Source of the DNA: Caprimulgus europaeus
Lineage: Eukaryota > Chordata > Aves > Caprimulgiformes > Caprimulgidae
Direction of reading: 5' to 3'
DNA length: 64,000 nucleotides
Assembly (NCBI GenBank): GCA_907165065.1
Contig: OU015524.1
Coordinates: forward strand, 39,375,295-39,439,294
The stretch's first letter is position 1; every line of letters begins with the position of its first letter. Shown piece by piece: positions 50,127 through 61,549 of the stretch. The notes beneath the pieces were generated by a model that was given only the letters and a program-made list of their open reading frames with translations, was not told where the DNA came from and searched no databases. Position numbers and translations under genes: made by a program.

Positions 50127-50309
50127 CTCATTTTTAACACAGGTTCCATGAGCAACCTCATAACTGCTGCTTTTTTCTAGTTGTAGTAGGTCTGGCCTGT
50201 AGACTTCCAGAGATGTACCTACAGCCACCTTCTCCTCAAAAGCTGTCAGAGACCAAAATGTCACTTCATCTCCCGTGTCCAGATAGTAGTCATTCAAATC
50301 CATGCTGTG
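50127..50309 (-). pseudogene. CATSPERE: CATSPERE exon with YYLDTGDEVTFW
   Basis: This 183-nt exon holds 61 open codons, phase 0 at both ends. The acceptor is TTGTAGCTTTTCAG and the donor is a perfect GTAAGT. YLDTGDEVTFWSLT aligns gap-free to mammalian FLDKGEALTVWTQI, and LEVYRPDLLQ to VESYGPKILQ. A conserved Cys lies in HGTCVKN. No lesion is visible. Confidence 0.8.
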
Positions 50310-51379
50310 CTGAAAAGCTACAATTGAGAAAGAATCTTCAGAGCTAAATGTAGAGCTAAATATTTCAATTTCCAAAGGATAGATCTGTCAGTATATTCTA
50401 GATCCATCGATTAATAACATGTGTACACTAGCAGATGGATTCAAATAAAGGACAATATTTTTGTTTCCACTTATGCACACAGGAAGCTCTACCAATTCTT
50501 TCAAGCCTGCCCTTGCAGCAAATAAAATGTTATTTTTCATTTTTTATCAATATATTCCCAAAGCAGGCTATAAGAAAAGCAGACAGAATACACACTTGTG
50601 TAACTTAAATTTAGAAAAGACTATGGCTTTATTTATTTCAAATTAACTTTTCTTAGAGTGGTTCATGTTTGTGCTTCATACTTTTGCACATAGGGACATA
50701 AAGGAGACCCCACCATATATCTGTAGTCCCCTCAACCCTATAATTCTAGATCTAAACAGCTCTATGAGAACATCTTCCAGAGACAGAAGGTGACTAGGCA
50801 TATGGCATACATATCTCAAAGAACTTTGACTAATGTTAAGTAGTCCTTCCATTTTTCTTTGACAGTATAGATAAAAAAACATGCTAATGGTGATAACAAG
50901 AAGCATCCCCTTCATATCCAGAGCTAATCTGGAGTTAACATATGTTATGAAAAAGATTGCTTTAAGAAACACTGTCATTCATAGATGCTTTTACAATGGC
51001 ATTGTAGGTGGAACTCCAGGTTGCTGCTTGTGGATGTCTGATATTTTTCAGTTCTGATTAGTATACCTTAATCTCTGAAAGCACTTTCACTTAATCCTGT
51101 AGAGGAGCTATTCAGCTGAGTAGTCTTTGTAAAAAGTTTGTTGTGCTTTTCATTCCTCGGGATACAGAAAGAATGAAAGAGATGTTTGTCTAAATAATTT
51201 GGTACCATTCAGATTAAGATTTGTCTGCTGTCCAACTCAGGCCTGAAACTACAGGGAGTTTAGGAAAGAGCACAGATTAATTAATTTCCTAACAGTAATG
51301 AAATTCAGCTATGACTGAAATTTTGAATGAGTTCCAAACCACTCCACATGGAAGAAGAGCAACCTTTAGTGCCTTGATC

Positions 51380-51404
51380 TTTTTTTTTTTTTTTTTTTTT
51401 TTTT
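51380..51404 (+). repeat. Poly-T run of 25
   Basis: An uninterrupted T run could be the minus-strand poly-A tail of an old retrocopy, but the sequence to its right is not recognised as any transcript. Confidence 0.9.
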
Positions 51405-52189
51405 ACCCTGGTTGAAGTGACCACCTTTATACAGAGGTGAATGAACAAACCAAATCACCATAAACTCAGATGTCCAGTTTACCAAAGTCATGAACAGCAA
51501 GTGTAACTCCTACTGGAGAACAGACTGTTCTGACAGAGGGAAGCTCTTAGCCCACCTTTGAATGAACATTGGAGCTGTGAAGCTGAGCAAGCTTTCCCCA
51601 ACTTGGGTATTGAAGACTGCACTACTGTCAGTCAAAATCCTGAGACAATATTGCTCCAATATATACTCTGGAGCAACAGTTCCTGGTATTAATTCTTCAC
51701 AAGAATCAGATGCTTGCTATATCTTTCCTTGAATACTGCAAAACTCTGTTGAGAGTATCTGTCAGATCATCTTTTCTTGGAGAGACACTTCTGGTGAAAC
51801 CAATGACTGAGTAGGCAAAATAAAAAATGTAGCAGAAAATAATAGTGACAATCCATTATTATTATTTTGATTCATGGTTGACTACAGTCTTTTATCTTCT
51901 TGTCCCTAACCACATGGCTGAAACACTACTTCTCATATCTGATAATGGTGTATTTATTTTCATTGACTGTGTTTTTAGTACAGACATAGATGCATTTTAC
52001 ATGCCCTGTATTGGGTACTGTTTTTCATATTACGGTCTATTCCCTTCTGAAAACTAGCTCTGGCTCTCTTAAACTAGTATAATCTGAAAGAGATGGTGAA
52101 AATAGACCAGCTTATTTCAAAGTCATGAGGAGATATTTCCACTTCTGCAGCTTATCAGCTGCTGCCCCTAATTTTGTAACGTTAATGAA

Positions 52190-53105
52190 TTTGCATTTTG
52201 TCCCACTGATGAAGATATTAAACATATCAGTGCACCTCTGACAGTTAGACTTTGAGCTGTTGATCCTCTGGGATCAGTTTTCCACCTACCTCACACATAT
52301 CATTACATTGTATATCAAATGCATTGCTAAGGTCAAGGTAAATGATATCTACTGTTACACTCTTGTCCACCAAGTCAGTCATCTTTTCACTGAAAATGAT
52401 CAGGTTGGTCAAACATGATTTTTTCTTGGTAAGACCATACTGACTGTTTCCAGTTTCTCATTCTTTCTGTGACTGGAAATGCCTTCCAGGATTATTTGAT
52501 CAATAATATTACCAAGGACTGAGGTTAGGCTGATTGGCCCATAGTCTTCCTTGTCTTCCTTCTCTCCTTCTTCAGATGGCTAAGATGTTTGTCTTTTTCC
52601 CCTGATCACCACAACTGTTCAAAGATGATGACATGCAATGACATCTGCCAGCTCTCTTAGTGGTCTTAAGGGTATCCTGTCTGATCCTGTGGCCTCAAAT
52701 GTCCAGCTTATCTAAGTAGTCTCTAATTAGGTCCATTGATAATATAGGTGGTAACTCTCTCCCACAAAATTTACTAATGTGAATGGAGACCTGGTAAGAC
52801 TGAAAACAGAGTTTGTCAATAGAGACTGAGGGAGGAAGGCACTGAATACTTCAGCCTTCTCTTTATCCTTAGTCAGGAGATCTCCAGCCTGATCCACCAG
52901 TGCGCTCAGCTTTTCCTTTTTTTTCCTTGTGCTGTTGATGCACCTACAGAAGCCTTTCTTTGTTCCCCTTAATATCTCTTGCTAGTTTCAATTCCAGACA
53001 AGTTTAGGTTATCCCAATTCTGTCCCTGCATGCCTGCTACCATCTCCTGTACACTTTGGTTTTGCATTTGAGCTCAATCATTACCTCATGTAGGATATGT
53101 TACTG
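52190..53105 (-). mobile_element. Old CR1-like LINE body including reverse-transcriptase fragment
   Basis: On the minus strand near 52,440-52,315 translation gives KKKSCLTNLIIFSEKMTDLV and then IIYLDLSNAFD. This matches the RT signature (YLDFSKAFD) of CR1-type LINEs with substitutions. Upstream minus-strand sequence (53,105-52,860) also resembles avian CR1 ORF2. It is riddled with stops and indels, so inactive. It sits in the CATSPERE intron between 50,309 and 54,771. Confidence 0.8.
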
Positions 53106-54770
53106 GACCTGATTTTGGTCATATAGATCTGTTTATAGCTACAGTACATTAAAGTGCACTTCTATTTTAAACATCCCACATTCTCCAAGAGAAAGGCCTG
53201 AGGCTCAGCCTGTCTTCCCATTTGGACAGAGCTGTCTCTTGCCTATGCCAGGGGTAGTAAGACAAGACTTTTGTTGCAGTGGCCATGAGGCAGAAACTTT
53301 CTCTCAACAAAGAGCACTGGAAGATTGATTAATGGGTTTCCTTATGCTTCTCCTTGCTGAGTCAGTATGGAAATGGTACTCAGGTATAGGCTTCTATGAG
53401 CCATCATAAGCCTGAATTTTCTCTAAAAAGGACCACCAAGAAAATGGCTTCAGTACTATGACTTGACCTCTTCTCATGCCACTGTCAGTCTGCCTTTCTA
53501 TGGTATCTTGAGGTTATTATTTTTAGCAGAAATATTTATCAAGACCTCTTTGGAAATCTTCTTGCCAATACCCTTGGCCTGGCCACCAGCGCTGTGCAGT
53601 AGTTGAGCTGGCAGTTCTGCCATACTCTGCCTAATTGCTTCTTGTTCTTTGTAAGTAGTCTGTCAGCTGCTGCTGTATTTGAAATAATAAGCTTGACTCT
53701 CAAGCCATCACCAGGCTAGCTTGTTTGGATCCACCCTCTATGTCATATAAGATGCATCAGTAGGTAAGACTGAGTGCCCAGTAAGCCTGATAGCTTCATC
53801 TTGCAAGCCTTGTCCCAATTAATATTTATGGTGGCCTTTGGAGCCAGCTAATTTTGCCTGAGAGAGCTTTTCCATATGATCCTGCACTCTCAGAAGGGTT
53901 TTTGATTGGAACAACAATTCAAAATGGTAGAATCTCTTAAGTTTCATGAACAATTTTGTAGAAGATGGATGTGGAAGCAGCAGTCCAGCACTGCTGCACT
54001 GAACTCTGAACTTCATAGAGATGGACTCAGACTGGATTTTTGTACAGTTACCAGTAGTCAAAAAGACATGCCATTGTCTGTAGAGTGAATGGCACCTGCT
54101 TAGTTGAATTCTCCTTCAATAGCCAACTAGAGATGAGCATCTACCTTGGGAAAAGACTTGATGGGCTTTCCTGAGGCTGGAATAATGAATAAAAGGACTT
54201 TTCTTAATAACAGCTATATTCTACTTGGGAATTCCAGGTATTTTCAGTAGGATGCTATGATTATAATCTGAAAGTGAGTGCCTTAAAAAGTCAGAAAGTT
54301 GCAAAATAATCTCTCTTTGATGTACTGAAAAAGTTGTCATGCTATTTCAGTCACCTTCTCTTGAGAAAAATCAGAGTCACCATGCCATTAAACATCTAGT
54401 CAAACAGAACTGAGCAAAAATAATCAAGTTATCTTCTTGTAACAAATGCTAAGGCTGAAAGCCGGGGTTTTCTTATTAGAATCATACTGAATAGGAGGTG
54501 TATGTTAGAATCATACTGATATAGTTGCAGGTTAACAATACCTGAAGAATAAATAACTGTAGTTTGTTAACTCTCTTCTTGGTATGTCTATCCATCTAAA
54601 AATAATAATTTTCAGTCTTAACAGACCAATTAAATGAATAAGTATTACACTAATACTGTCAGTTATAAAATGTTAGCTTCAGTGATCACTTACTTGAAAT
54701 TTCTTTTACTGTACTACTTAATTAAAAAAATAATAAATACTTAAAATATAAGAATAAATAAAATAAGAAT

Positions 54771-55224
54771 AATCTGGTGAATAGTGCTCTCATGAGACAT
54801 TTCTGACAGAGAAAGTTTTGATCCAGATACTTTGAAATGTCTGGTAGCTGTGTTGTTTTTTTAAGTGTAGTAAATGCTCACAGCAGCCCAGATGATAATG
54901 ATGCATTTATGTGTATCATCCTCATAACAGAACTGCGGGGAACAGGTAAGTCAAAATTTCTCAAGCCCCAAAATTGTCTGTCTTCATTATACACTGCCTG
55001 AAAAAAAGTCTGGAGGAGCTGCAGCCACTGCAGACCAGCAACAACATAATTTCAGATGGGACCAAGTCATAGCTAACAGCATCTATAGATAAAGCAGCAA
55101 TGTTTGGAAAATTTAAAAACTTCACGAAGTTTGCTGTATCTCCTATTTTATTAAATGTTTCATTATATCCAAGATAAACCTCAGAAGATGTCCATGCTGC
55201 CAAAGTACTGAATTGTTTTCCATT
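54771..55224 (-). pseudogene. CATSPERE: CATSPERE exon with VYLGYNE and VYNED, carrying several lesions
   Basis: The acceptor is TTTTTTTAACAG, followed by NGKQFSTLAAWTSSEVYLG, aligned to mammalian STFAVWTENEIYLG. A conserved CxxC (VCSGCSS) follows. At the minus-strand T7 run (plus A7, 55,001-55,007) the frame breaks, and one extra base restores AVYNEDRQFWG (mammalian VIYNEDTKQWV). Near 54,880 homology again changes frame: SGLL is followed by SIYY, with about 13 nt missing relative to the mammalian spacing. After SIYY an in-frame TAA lies at 54,863-54,861, then SLSEMSHESTIHQ aligns to LSMLSNDSIIHE. No donor was found at the end. Confidence 0.8.
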
Positions 55225-55721
55225 CTGTTAAAAAAAATCCCCTGACACAGTAATTAGGTAAATAGTAACTTCTCTTAAAGTTTATATCAAGAATGTACAT
55301 TAAGAAATAAAGATGTTTGGGATACATTTTCAGTTAATGTAATTAGGAGAGCTTCACTGAAATACATTTACAAATTTAAGCTGTGATCCTAAAAATGATT
55401 TCATTCTAAAAATGAGCTCATGCAGAGAGAGCCACAGACAGTGTGCAGACCTTATTTCAAAATGTTCTTTAAATAAACTTGTTGCTGTCTGGTCATTTCT
55501 AACTCCAAGCCCAGCATTACATCAATGAAAAGTAGATCTAAAATAGATTCATCCAGACATTTAATGAAGGCCATCCATATCTTAAATGTCAAATGAGAAC
55601 TACAGATAACCTACCTGCACTGGATAGAACAGATGAACACCAATATCTTGAATGTATTCCAGTTATTTAACTTTCAGGAAGCTCATGTTCCACTCCAAGT
55701 TTAAAAAACATTATTAGCTTC

Positions 55722-56113
55722 TCATTTATAAAAAGTACCATTTATTAAAGATATTATTCCATTATCTCTTAGAGCCACATCAGTTACATTGCTATTTAGG
55801 CCTTGGGTCAAAGTATCTGAGGAAACTTTTATTTGTAGGTGAGTTTTGAATCCATCATTTGTATAGAAAGTTCCAAAATTTGATAATAAAACTGCTGATG
55901 TTGGAAAACATGCAGACCATTTATTTACCAGAGAAGTCACTACTTTGGGGGGAACAGAGTGAGATGTAATTTTCCTTGCTAGGAAATGATTGTTTGGGCC
56001 TTGGAATTACAAAAGGAGTATCTAGAACAAAGCATTCCTGAAACACTGTTGTCTTTTCATGTATTTTTGCTACAATGTCATCAGATATTGCAGGTCCACT
56101 GACTGTCTGTAAT
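55722..56113 (-). pseudogene. CATSPERE: CATSPERE exon with TVFQECF, broken by a frameshift
   Basis: The acceptor is TTGTTTCTTCCATTTCCAG. The first part reads LQTVSGPAISDDIVAK, then TTVFQECF, and stays open to CSPQ. After the G6 run (plus 55,947-55,952) homology continues in another frame as WSACFPTSAVLL and ALRDNGIISLINGTFYK. These align to mammalian WDACVVASAVL and LSRDGIVFLINGVLY. A single-base indel in the run is enough to explain the break. No good donor follows FYK (TGAG is found, not GTGAG), so the 3' boundary is approximate. Confidence 0.8.
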
Positions 56114-58139
56114 CTGGAAATGGAAGAAACAACCAAAAAACAGAGAAACTTGAAAGACGAGAACTTCAGACAGCTGAAATTCAGCTACATGATTAATGTC
56201 ACATTCTTAGAAGAATTGCACCCATAGTGGTACCAAATTATTCCCAGATTCTGTTCCAGTTCTAGAAGGCAGATGATGAAATGAAATCAGGGAGAAAAAG
56301 ATCACAATTTGCCTGCAGTTGGACTTCAACTTCTAAATTTACCAAGACAGGTATATTCCCATCTCAGTGCTAAGAACTGTACATGGCTGAAAAATCTGGC
56401 TGAGAAGATAGTATCTGAAAATAAAAATTAATGAGTTTACATTTTAACTCCGTGGAACAATACAGCTTTCACTATTACTGAGGACACCTTCTCCCCACCT
56501 TTCCCATAGCCTCCTTTGAGCTACTTGGAATGTGTAGAAGAAAACAAATTAAAAAGAACTAATACCAAGCCATGTTGCGGATGATGATCAAGGCCACTGA
56601 TAATTCAGCAAGAGTTGCGTTGATAAGCAATAAAGAAAATGGGACTTAAAAAGAGAGAACCTACATGTAGGAATAGGCTTATTGTAAATCATGCAGATTA
56701 GCAAGCCTGGCAACAGAAATGGTCATGAGTCTTGGGAATTTCTAAGTCTTCTAAGGAAGAAGATTTCTTAGCTTCTTACACACTCATTGTGTGTGGGGGT
56801 ATATATGCTTCACATTGACAGTTACACATGCATCCCTAACGCAGATATTCTAGGCACTGAAAGCACAAAATGTTAGTATGCTTGGTAAGCAACTAAGAGA
56901 ATCCTATAAAAAAATTTAAAAATCACATTATGTCATTCTATATCCTAATGGTTATATGCGTTGCTGGCCCATCCTCAGTGTGTTCCATAGAATTATTAAT
57001 GAATTCTAATTATTCATTAATTGGGGGGTTCCTTACAGAGATCGACAATCTGTGTGGTCCTCTCAGTTATAAGTACACAGTATACTGTCACTTTATTAGG
57101 ATATACATTGATATGAACACAGCTCTAATAGCTCCAATACATCAAGTCCAAAGTGAATTTGAAACTTAAGAGGTTTCTTTGACAAACTTTCCCAGGAAAC
57201 AGAGAGTGTGGATAATGCAAGTTAATTAAGACAGATAAATTTTTTTGTAGCTGCACAGCTTTCCAGTATTACTTCCCTAACTTCAGTTGGCATACTACAA
57301 CTCATTCATTAAATACATAGGATAATAATGCATCTGATGGAGTGCAAAAGGCCAGCATCTCTGAAGGTGACCTGTTCAAAGATCAAGGCCCAAACAGTTC
57401 TGTTTCACTACAACAGGATACAGCAGGGCTGACAGAAACTTAAGCATCCAAAACTTCAGCTCAGTATAAAGCAGACCTGGGAGGAGCACAAGCTTTCTAG
57501 TTTTGGTTTCTGGAGAAAACATGATGCAGGATAGAACCTATTCCTATTCTTACAAACTGTTCGGAGTTTCCTGAGAAGCTGCTGCTGAGTTTCAGAGGAG
57601 ACTTAGGAAGCCTAAGAGCCTCCCACTGTTAACCAAATAATGAGCAAAACTCTTGACTCTGGTAGCTCAGTTAGGATTGGTCTTGTTTCTTTTTCTCTCA
57701 TTTCACTGGAAAATATGTCTCCTGAGAAACTGAGTTTGAAATTTCAGTTTTCATACCTCATCTAGTGATAATCATCCTGTCCAGTCTGACTAGAATTTGA
57801 ATTAGTCTATGGGCTCAGTGCTCTCAAGAGGGATGCTAAGGAGACGCTTGCATATGATTATTGGATACAAGTTGTTTCACCTCAAACTTACTTCAGTGCT
57901 TTTCTATCAACAGATGTATTAACTTCCAGACTTATCTCAGTAAATAAAATATTTGGAAAGGCAAAAATCATGCAAATTCTGTTCTTGCAGATGTGAATGA
58001 AAGTGCCACTGGCTTCAATGCAAGGTGTTTCCGCAAAATAACCAAGCATATGTGAGATGATTCACATTAATCAATAGACTCTTTGCCTTATTTGGAAGAC
58101 AAAAGACTTTATTTCTAAAGCAATTTTATTTTCTCTTAC

Positions 58140-58163
58140 TTGATGATTCTGCATTTAAGTTGT
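58140..58163 (-). pseudogene. CATSPERE: CATSPERE 24-nt micro-exon
   Basis: The acceptor is a strong GCTTTTTTTAG and the donor is GTAAGA. It contributes QLKCRII with split codons at both ends (1 + 21 + 2 nt), aligning to mammalian GTWRIVV. Both split codons are completed properly by the neighbouring exons (GG/A and AA/A). Confidence 0.6.
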
Positions 58164-60328
58164 CTAAAAAAAGCAGCAGTTAATAAGATACAAAAAAGTA
58201 ATACCAGAACTCACACCATTAAGAAACAATTTACTGAAATTGCTAGAATGCATATTTCCCATTTCGGGGGTGGGGTGAATTATTGAAGCTCCGCTGTGAC
58301 AAATGCGATTGAAAAAGCCCAGCTTTGGTTATAGCAACTTTTGACATGGAGTGTTGCTATGTTGCCATCTAGTGATAAAATAGAAAGGTACAACAGATAA
58401 CATCGGAGGAAGAGCAAACCAAACCTACACAAACAGTACTACCTACCACATTCAAAGTCATACTCGTTTCTTGCAGTATAATACATAGCATGAATTACAT
58501 GCTGAGAGTAAACTCTTTATAAAAGAAGGTAAAGTCACAAAATAGTAGTGAACTGTTTCTAATTGGCATTAAGAGATTGTGTAAAATGGGTAAGGGTCAG
58601 ACGGTGAATATGCTGCAGCAAACGTCTGCAGTTGAGAACCCCTTGTGAAATGTAAACCCAGAGTCATTCTCACTGCCCCATAACAAAAGTTAGCTCTGAT
58701 GCATTTGGATTAGCTTCACTGAAGGCCTATGTGGGATAGAATTTTACAGATCACTAAACTTTTGAGAAATACCTTTGCTACATATAATTTCTGGTATGGT
58801 CACATAACTTATTTACTAGTTTGTTCTATTTTCTCATGAACTAACTTACAATCAAATAATACCTGTCAATTTTTGTCATTGCTGATCTGTTGTGTTTTCA
58901 CGGCACACTGCAAAATATGGTGAATACTACATACTCTTAGGAAAGAAGTAATTGCCCTAAAATGCAGTAAGCAGTGGTAAAACTAGAGCAACTGACAGTA
59001 TGGGAGCCCTTATATTAATTTAAATATTTATTGGTTCAAAATACTAGAAATAACAGCGCAGAAGAGTTTAATCAGGGGCTGCAGCCCAGAAAAAAAAAAA
59101 AAATTGAAGGGGATGGCAGTGCCACTCTTTAAATGTCAGGTTTATCTTGGTACATGAATTGCCTTGTTGTGATTGTTCAGACTCACCAAAATCTTATCAT
59201 AATCCCTTTATTTATTTCTAAGAAAATTGACAATAGTTGATTGTGAAAGAAACTCATTCATCCTTTGGAATTCTATGACGTTCCTAAGAAAAAAAGCTCC
59301 TATGAATGTTACCTGATGGTGGATGCTATAGTACGAGGAGGCTCCGGGATCCCTCTTGCTTTTCCCTCACCTTCCAACCACTTCCTGGCTATCCTGTTTC
59401 CTGTACAGAACATACAAACCCCGAGTCAAAGCATGACTGTAATATAAGCATTAAAAGAAGGATTAATACTTGGAGTATTATTTTATCACATATATTTAGA
59501 ATCATATTACTATTGCCATTGCCCTACTACTGCTCATCAAGGTTATAGTTAGTTGATTTACAGAAAATTCAGCATTTACAGAATTCTTCAGCAGCAGTAA
59601 AAGAAAATGCTTCAGATGTGGCAGTTTTTGCACAAATACCTGAACTTTATCCTAAACAAGCTAGCAGAGACACTGGAAGCAGTTTAATTGAACCTGAATG
59701 ATATTCTGCTTGAGCTACCTTACTTATTTTTTTGAAATTCAGCACATAAAGTAAAAATGTGCAACCCCTACTTAGAAGTCTAGAGAGGGTGAAGAAGAGT
59801 ATCTGTCCAAGACTTTTTTCTAAATGAGGATGAGGTCTTTGACATAACACCTTACACAGGTCCTGAACTTCTAGGAACGGCACACCTGAATGGGGGGATA
59901 CACTGAACTTTGAGCTGATTACTACAACCTGATAATTAAGACATTAAGACCATTCACTATGGTAAAAATTTTAGGTGATTTTTGATCTTGCTTTCTACCC
60001 CATGAGCTTCTATACATATGAAGCAGAACAATTACATGCAGTGAGTTTTTTAGGACTGACAAAAAGGCCAACATAAGTTTTAAGTACTATGGTAAATGAA
60101 ACAAAGGGCAGCTAAATGTGTAGAAGACAAGCTGTCTTCAAAGAAGAGGAAACATGGCAAAATTATTAGTGAAGCACAAAGTTACCTCAAAGTAGAAAAA
60201 AGAGACCTAGACATGGGCCTCTTATCAACAGCTCTCGTAATGGCCCTGCTTATCAATAGCTGTTTGTTAAGTCGCAAGGGTAACGATCTTAAATAGCATT
60301 CCACAAAACAAAACAAAATAAAACATAC

Positions 60329-60398
60329 CCTAATTTTGGATGCTCCTGAGAATAGCACTTTTCTTTTTTCAAATAGGTATGAACTCCAAAACAGCCTG
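60329..60398 (-). pseudogene. CATSPERE: CATSPERE exon with VHTYLKKEK
   Basis: This 70-nt exon has acceptor AATACTCAG and donor GTATGT. It reads GCFGVHTYLKKEKCYSQ and then EHPKL, aligning to mammalian PVIHTVLKRKVYSSNEK. It ends with two bases of a Gly codon completed by the next exon. An AG three bases inside could serve as an alternative acceptor without changing the phase. Confidence 0.7.
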
Positions 60399-60817
60399 CT
60401 GAGTATTTGAGAACTCCTATTTAAATAAAATAAACGTTACTATTAATTATATTTTTGTCCAGCTAATGTAAGGCTGTTTATTACATTCCTCTTTTGAGAT
60501 TCTGAAGTTGGAATCAGCTTGGATATTATAAAATAATTTTTCAAATAATGACATACCATTAAAATAATATTTACTCAATTTTTCATTTCAGAACACAACA
60601 CAGACACAAGTTCAATTTTCTCTACCTTTTTCAGACAGAAAACAAAACCACTTTCCTAATATCTAGTTCTCTAACAATAAAAGTGCCTTCACAATACAAT
60701 TAATATTGCTACCTTTTTCTTCTTTCATTTCAATCTTGACAATAGTAACAAATGTTAAAAAATTAAAAGATATAATTTAAAAAAATTCAAATAAATTGTA
60801 GTGCCATGCATGCGTAC

Positions 60818-60842
60818 CTTGTGTCAGATACTGTACCAGAGA
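60818..60842 (-). pseudogene. CATSPERE: CATSPERE 25-nt micro-exon
   Basis: This encodes SLVQYLTQ plus one base, with acceptor TAATTAG and donor GTACGC. It aligns to mammalian SIVLSTQ. Its length (8 codons + 1) is exactly what is needed to join the phase-0 end of the preceding exon to the phase-1 start of the next. That phase fit is the main support, because 25 nt alone is weak. Confidence 0.55.
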
Positions 60843-61474
60843 CTAATTACTTTCTGCCATTTGTTTAGATCAGAAACTTATTCCTAACAAAATTTATTGT
60901 ACATATTAATCCTTACAACTAATCCATGTGGGATAATCTCCTAAATGAATCTCCATTCAGTCCAGAGATCTATTTGTATAGATCAGCTTGTACAATAGGT
61001 TGTCACATTTTAGGTCTAAATTAAACCAGTGAATTGACATCTCTGTCTATCGCATATGATGACTTCCACAATGCTTTTGCTTAAACCTTTTTTTGCAACA
61101 GTTTGCTATGCGGGTGTATAAGGAAATCTGAAAAGAGACTTCTGTTTAACTGTCACACCTTACTGCCTACAGTTACAGTTTCTGAATAAAAATTTCACAA
61201 ATACTAAAATATAACTGAATCACTAAAACTTGCTAATTATTCTATTTCTATGAAATAGACAATAAGTTTCACCTCACTCATTATACCTGCCTTACTGCTG
61301 CAGTATAACAGGAGAGAAAACCTTGCAAATTTATTTTTCCTAACACAGTAAAAGGAAATAAGTAAAGATGTATGCAGGCAGTATATTTCAATAAGACATT
61401 TCCAGTTTGAACTGGTAAATTTTCACAAGACATGCATTTTAACTTCTTTCTTAAGTGGCATAATTTCCATGTAC

Positions 61475-61549
61475 TTGTGATGGAATAATTGCAGCGTGGT
61501 TCAGTTTGGAAGTATCTGCACTTCCAGGATCATATATCCACAAAATAAA
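61475..61549 (-). pseudogene. CATSPERE: CATSPERE exon with WIYDPGSAD motif (first one recognised)
   Basis: The minus strand reads WIYDPGSADTSKLNH followed by AAIIPSQ, with donor GTACAT at 61,474. It aligns to mammalian WAYDPESADPDELLGN. A long pyrimidine tract precedes it, but the expected AG just before the Trp codon is absent: the sequence runs TTTATTTTG TGG. This looks like a lost acceptor, so the 5' boundary is approximate. The exon ends in phase 0. Confidence 0.75.

Larger units (their letters stand above)
50310..54770. other. CATSPERE intron with old LINE body and poly-T
   Basis: This contains the degraded CR1 RT region (52,190-53,105) and the T25 run. A mammalian CATSPERE segment between the SIIHE and FLDKG motifs should fall here but was not found, so an exon may be lost or too diverged. 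Confidence 0.5.
40956..61549 (-). pseudogene. CATSPERE: CATSPERE, CatSper channel auxiliary subunit epsilon; multi-exon relic with intact and broken exons
   Basis: Thirteen minus-strand exons match the mammalian CatSper epsilon protein in order, roughly from its residue 125 to 890. The protein is the single-pass extracellular partner of the sperm flagellar CatSper Ca2+ channel. Diagnostic matches are WIYDPGSAD (human WAYDPESAD), VHTYLKKEK, TVFQECF, VYNED, YYLDTGDEVTFW, FLIHGEEW and NYRSCF. Exons 61,475-61,549, 60,842-60,818, 60,398-60,329, 58,163-58,140 and 56,113-55,722 connect in phase, as do 50,309-50,127 through 41,120-40,956. Breaks are a frameshift at the G6 run 55,947-55,952, a frameshift at the A7 run 55,001-55,007, a deletion near 54,880, a stop at 54,861-54,863, and no acceptor AG before 61,549. 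The first exons and the C-terminal membrane segment were not found. The position next to DESI2, same strand, matches human 1q44. Pseudogene is the preferred reading; assembly error could explain only the homopolymer breaks. Confidence 0.85.

Noticed and set aside
53819-54061. Minus-strand 80-codon open frame
   Set aside because: No splice signals and no similarity to CATSPERE or any known family; intronic.
59641-59770. CTFLLYVLNF segment resembling an N-terminal CATSPERE motif
   Set aside because: It lies downstream of exons that encode later parts of the protein, it lacks a good acceptor, and the similarity is weak.
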